Shown in pieces: positions 13,036 to 64,000 of a stretch of DNA of 64,000 nt; positions within the stretch are counted from its first letter, which is position 1; the number at the start of each line of letters is the position of its first letter. The DNA is from Opisthocomus hoazin (Eukaryota; Chordata; Aves; Opisthocomiformes; Opisthocomidae): assembly GCF_030867145.1 (NCBI RefSeq), contig NC_134436.1, positions 5,704,001 to 5,768,000 on the forward strand, given 5' to 3'. The notes below the pieces were generated by a model. The model had not been told where the DNA came from, made no database searches, and was given only the letters and a program-made list of their open reading frames with translations. A program made the position numbers and the translations under genes.

Positions 13036-13058
13036 CACGTGGGTGGAGGTTTCCAGAA
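13036..13058 (+). promoter_or_regulatory. HSPA9: E-box and heat-shock-like half-site pair upstream of HSPA9
   Basis: CACGTG (13036-13041) is a perfect E-box of the MYC/MAX/USF class. Ten bases on, TTCCAGAA (13051-13058) has the TTCnnGAA arrangement of two heat-shock half-sites, fewer than the three expected of a strong element. Both lie 60-85 bp before the start codon, so they may be in the core promoter or the 5' UTR. Confidence 0.4.
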
Positions 13059-13118
13059 GAGCCGCGGCCCCGCGCGCGCCGTTTCCTCTCCGCCGGCCCG
13101 GTCCGCCGCCGTCCCGCC

Positions 13119-34162
<21,044 letters not shown>

Positions 34163-34860
34163 GACGTCTCTGTCTTGCCTTGACTGGAGTATGAAGAAGA
34201 GGTCGATTTTCTTGACGCTTGGGAGAGAAGGGACCTTCCTGAGCAGCAAGGGGCAGAATTCAGACTTACTGTGTTTTTGCAGTATTCTATATATAAAATC
34301 CCTTAATGTATAAACTTAGTGATGCGTCTGCTAGATAAATTGTCACTTGATGAAAGTTAATTCATGCCAGACGAAGTTCGAAGTGTTTGGCCTGGTGGTA
34401 TTCAACTGAGGCACACGGGGACTCGCTGATCATTTATTTCTGATACCTGACACAATGGTGTACTAAATCTGATATCAAACTTTGAAAACCATGTCACTGA
34501 ATCGAAGGGTGGAGATGGAAGTCCTGCTGGGACTGGGAGGAGAGAGACACCCGTATGGGCCCTCCTTGTGGATCTGAGTACTTGGGAGCAGCGGTGGCAA
34601 GGCTGGTGACGTTGCTGGAGAACATTCGGATCTGCGGCTAGGTTAGTACCCTTGTTCTCAAGGACAGGGGTTACTTCAAATTTAGCTGTAACATTATTTC
34701 TTACAAAAGAGGCTATGTGGAAGTTTACTTTGCTTGTTTGAGCCTTCTGCTCCATCCTGTGTCTGTTCTCTGCTTATGGTAAAACAATTTCCTTGATAAT
34801 AAAACTGTTACTGGATCCATTCTGGATTTTTTTAAAATAAAAGCAGAAAAGTGTCCAACA
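34163..34860 (+). other. HSPA9: HSPA9 3' UTR
   Basis: AT-richer stretch directly after the HSPA9 stop, with no further coding signal. Two canonical polyadenylation hexamers lie near its end (34798-34803 and 34836-34841), so the transcript probably ends around 34,820-34,865. The exact cleavage site is inferred. Confidence 0.7.
34798..34841 (+). terminator. HSPA9: HSPA9 polyadenylation signals (two AATAAA)
   Basis: AATAAA occurs at 34798-34803 and again at 34836-34841, about 640-680 nt after the stop codon. The second sits in an A-rich context and is followed by GTGTCC, a plausible GU-rich downstream element. Confidence 0.7.
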
Positions 34861-36529
34861 TGAAGTTCTTGGTATCCTGGCCTTGCTGGAGAATGTGATT
34901 GTGTTGCTGCCTGAGAACTCCTAGGGTGGAACAGCTGGGCAGCTGTAGCTGCAGCAGCTTTATGGAATTTGTGCTTCATTCACATGTAAAAAGAAGGCAT
35001 CTGGTGTCGGAGTAGGAGCTGTCCCTGCTGCGAGTATCACTGCCGCGCGCACGATGCCTGGAGGTCCTGCTCTGGTCCGCAGCAGCAGTAGGACTTCACC
35101 TTCGGGCTCTTTGTGCTTGGGCTCAGCCTTCTGAAGCAGGCTGTGGACTCGGAGCAGCAGGCAAGCCCCCTGAGGAGGCACAGTCTCCTTGCTGAAAATA
35201 TTGATCTTTTTCCTTTCTGTGTGTGTTGTCAGCTGGGAAGAAAAAGTAAACTTTACAGCTGCCTTGTCTGGACAGGTCAGGTATTTAGGAAGTAGAAAAG
35301 GATTCTTTTATTTCTGGCACTCTAGAAGGTCTAATTACAAGGAGCTGTTGGGGGAGGCTACACATCTTCATCCTGTGAGTTTGAGTTGGGGACTGGAAGG
35401 GACCAAGACTGCTTCAGGCACCGAGCTCTCTCCAGCAGTCCTAGCACAAAGGCCTGGAAGCAGCTTCCCCTTCAGAGGAGATCAGCCTAGCCTGCTGAGG
35501 TGGACGTGGCGGGAGAAAAACTTTTCAAGAGCAGTGATCTGAGAAGGGAGAGCGAGCTCCAAGGGCGTGAAGGAAGGGGCCTGCTGAGCCAGAGGAGGAG
35601 GAGACCAGAGGCAGTGCCTCGGGTGCGCAGCCTGCGGCCAGCTCCGTGTGCCCCGGGGGGGTCAGAGCAGCAACACAGCACGTTCGGCTGCCTGACTGCA
35701 GGTGGACCAAGGCGCTCCAACCCCAAAGGCCGTGCTTTGCTTCCCCCAGGGGAGGCAGTGGGGCCTGGGGTTCCCACCTGCTGGGGCAGTTCCCAGGGAG
35801 GATGGTGGAGCCTGTGGGGCGGTTATCCGGCTGCTCGGGTGAATGCAGGGCTTCCACGAGCAGCCAAATGTTTCCAAATTCATCCTGTGTGGGTCCAGGT
35901 CCCATTTTAATGGGGATTTTTTTAATTGGTAGGGCTTTATTTGTCACAGGCAGGTCACGGCAGGCTGAGGTGTACGTGAATTGTGTGACCAGCGTGGTTC
36001 CCTGGAAGCTTTGAGGAACGCGTGTGGCTAAGGACGTGCGTGTTCACAGCAGCTCCTGCTGCCCGCAGCTGTGTGTGCCATAGAGGTGTGTAACTGTGTG
36101 CTCCATTCCGTCACGGCGTAACCCTGCTCCGGGCCTATCCGTGGGTTTGGCAGCAGCGGGGAGCACTTGGCTGTGCCTGTCCTGAGAATGATCTCCTCTA
36201 CAAAACTCGGTTGCAGGTGACTTCTGTCCTGAATTTCCCCCTGCTGCTGCTCCTGTCAAAGCAATCACCTGGATAAAACTACAGCCTGAAAAAGAGAAGG
36301 AATTCTCCAGCAAAGGAGCTGGGTATTTCAGGTGCTGAAAGAAAATGTGCTTAAGTGAAACAGGTTAAAAACTATCCTCTGTGGGAAGCTTTTCCTGCTG
36401 CCTCCCTGAAACTGCCGCCAGATGCTCCTGCCAGCAGAGCCGGGCAGCGCTGCCCTCGCCTCTGCTCTGGGCTTGTCGTGCCATCAGGGCAAAGGCGATG
36501 GATCATCAGCTCGGGGCCCCCAGGGTCCT
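34861..36529. other. HSPA9-ETF1 intergenic spacer
   Basis: About 1.7 kb between the HSPA9 poly(A) region and the CR1 that flanks the ETF1 promoter. Several long open frames at 35,490-35,950 reflect high GC and show no family resemblance. Confidence 0.5.
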
Positions 36530-37405
36530 GAATCACAGGGTGATGGGGGCTGGAAGGGACCTCTGTGGGTCACCCAGTCCAACCCCCCTGCCGAAGCAGG
36601 GTCACCCAGAGCAGACTGTACAGGACCTTGTCCAGGCGGGGCTGGAATATCTCCAGAGAAGGAGACTCCACAAGCTCCCTGGGCAGCCTGTTCCAGGGCT
36701 CCGTCACCCTCAGAGGGAAGAAGTTCTTCCTCATGTTCAGATGGAACTTCCTGTGCTTCAGTTTGTGCCCATTGCCCCTTGTGCTGTTGCTGGGCACCAC
36801 TGAAAAGAGCTTGGCCCCATCCTCCTGACCTCCACCCTGCAGATATTTAGAGGCATTTCTAAGGTCCCCTCTCAGCCTTCTCTTCTCCAGGCTGAACAAG
36901 CCCAGCTCCCTCAGCCTCTCCTCGTAGGAGAGATGCTCCAGTCCCCTCACCATCCTCTCAGCCCTCCGCTGGACTCTCTCCAGTAGCTCCTCATCTTTCT
37001 TGAATTGGGGAGCCCAGAACTGGACACAGTACTCCAGATGGGGCCTCACCAGTGCAGTGTAGACGGGGAGGAGAACCTCTCTCGACCTGCTGGCCACACT
37101 CCTTTTAATGCACCCCAGGATCCCACTGGCCTTCTTGGCAGCCAGGGCACGCTGCTGGCTCATGGTCACCCTGTTGTCCCCCAGCACTCCCAGGTCCCTC
37201 TCCACAGAGCTGCACTCCAGCAGGTCCGCCCCAGCCTGTACTGGTGCCTGGGGTTGTTCCTCCCCAGGTGCAGGACCCTGCCCTTGCCCTGGTTGAACCT
37301 CATCAGGCTCCTCTCTGCCCATCTCCCCAGCCTGCCAGGTCCCGCTGCATGGCCGCACAGCCTGCTGGTGCATCCACCGCTCCTCCCAGCAGCGCTGGTC
37401 CGGGC
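36530..37405 (-). mobile_element. CR1 LINE, 5'-truncated, antisense to ETF1
   Basis: The 3' end is at 36530 with a GTGATTC octamer-like terminus. Read on the minus strand it encodes the C-terminal part of CR1 ORF2, with characteristic [59 protein letters not shown] and [12 protein letters not shown] segments. From about 37230 to 36570 the frame is uninterrupted. Upstream parts (LMRFNQGKGRVLHLGRNNP and DAPAGCAAMQRDL) sit in the other two frames, so at least two frameshifts separate them. The catalytic reverse-transcriptase core is absent. The element stops at the edge of the ETF1 CpG island. Confidence 0.95.
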
Positions 37406-37720
37406 CGGCCTCCGCTTCTGGGACGAGCCGGAGCAGGGGGTGCCGCGGCCAGGCGGGTGCCCCGGGCGGGGCGGCGGGCACGGGGGGCTCGGTGGGGCCC
37501 TTCGGAGCGGCGTCCCCAGGCCGGACGGGCAGAGCGGGACTGTCCTGCGCGCACAGGACCCTCCATCTCCCGCAGCCGGGCGCGATCCTCCCGCGCTGCT
37601 GCTCCGCGCCGGGCGGCAGGGAGGGACCGCGGCCTGCGGAGAGCGGGGACACCGAAGGTAACACCACCAAGCCCCAGCTCTAGGCCCCGCCGCGGTCCCT
37701 TTAAGCGCCCCCGCCCCAGC

Positions 37721-37730
37721 TCTCGCGAGA
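37721..37730. promoter_or_regulatory. BANP/CGCG-element palindrome
   Basis: Perfect TCTCGCGAGA. This palindrome is a known activating element of CpG-island housekeeping promoters, bound by BANP when unmethylated. It lies 465 bp upstream of the ETF1 start codon. Confidence 0.65.
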
Positions 37731-37910
37731 GCCGCCGCCGTGTCCCGCCCCGCCGGGCACCGCGGACTACGCGCCCCACAGCGCCCCGCGCGGAGCAACG
37801 GCCAATAGCGAGGCGAGCGGTGGGCGGGAACGGTCGTCCCGGCGGCCTATGGCGTGTCGCCTCGCTCCCGCGCGGGCGGGGCGGGAGGCCGCCCTCCCCG
37901 CCCCGGTCCC

Positions 37911-37925
37911 CCGGAAGTGATGTCA
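37911..37925 (+). promoter_or_regulatory. ETS/CRE composite element
   Basis: CCGGAAGTGATGTCA joins a perfect ETS site (CCGGAAGT) to a CRE-like TGATGTCA, sharing bases. Such composites are common just upstream of housekeeping start sites. Factor binding is inferred. Confidence 0.55.
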
Positions 37926-38043
37926 CACGCCCCATGTGAGCCGATTGCAACACATGCAGCGCGGAGAGGGGGAGCGCGAGCAGCCGGTGTCCGACGTCAG
38001 CGCCGCCGCCAGCCGCGCGCCGCCGGGGGGGACCGGGCCTGAG

Positions 38044-64000
<25,957 letters not shown>

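Noticed and set aside
35490-35950. Overlapping open frames of 96-140 codons in the HSPA9-ETF1 spacer
   Set aside because: No family resemblance and no splice or start context; they overlap in several frames on both strands, as expected for GC-rich non-coding DNA.
37303-37953. Long minus-strand frames over the ETF1 promoter
   Set aside because: They are GC-driven frames that pick up CR1 peptide segments at one end; no independent gene family is recognisable.

Overview
This window is vertebrate nuclear DNA, almost certainly from a bird. The repeats are CR1 LINEs ending in ATTCTGTG-type octamers, which dominate avian genomes. The two genes have vertebrate exon structures, and their order and orientation match the conserved HSPA9-ETF1 neighbourhood known from human 5q31. 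I cannot name the species.

Layout. (1) 1-11,900: gene-poor intergenic DNA. It holds a 21-bp GC-rich minisatellite (3275-3435), a decayed PIF/Harbinger transposase fragment on the minus strand (about 6190-6480) and a short CR1 3' end (8027-8235). (2) 11,950-13,450: CpG island and promoter of HSPA9, with two identical palindromic NRF1-type motifs, an E-box and a heat-shock-like half-site pair. (3) 13,119-34,162: complete 17-exon HSPA9 gene on the plus strand (mitochondrial HSP70, mortalin/GRP75; 672 codons by my splicing). All introns are GT-AG, and a 3' UTR with two AATAAA signals follows. (4) 34,860-36,530: intergenic, nothing recognised. (5) 36,530-37,405: minus-strand CR1 ending at the edge of the next CpG island. 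(6) 37,400-38,700: CpG-island promoter and first coding exon of ETF1, with a BANP-type TCTCGCGAGA palindrome, a CCAAT box and an ETS/CRE composite. (7) 38,195 to beyond the window end: ETF1 (eRF1, the translation termination factor) on the plus strand. Nine coding exons (residues 1-411) are present; the last coding exon, about 26 residues in the human protein, lies past 64,000. Intron 1 is 15.3 kb and carries a second, sense-oriented CR1 and a candidate recursive splice site.

The two genes are co-oriented housekeeping genes: HSPA9 drives mitochondrial protein import and folding, and ETF1 recognises stop codons and triggers peptide release on cytosolic ribosomes. They do not form an operon and each has its own CpG-island promoter. 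I found no clearly novel multi-gene system. The most unusual structural features are a 31-bp near-perfect GC-rich hairpin just after the HSPA9 exon 1 splice donor, a poly-T/AG/GTAAGT recursive-splice-like site inside an 11-bp hairpin in ETF1 intron 1, a head-to-head CR1 pair bracketing the ETF1 promoter, and the Harbinger remnant.
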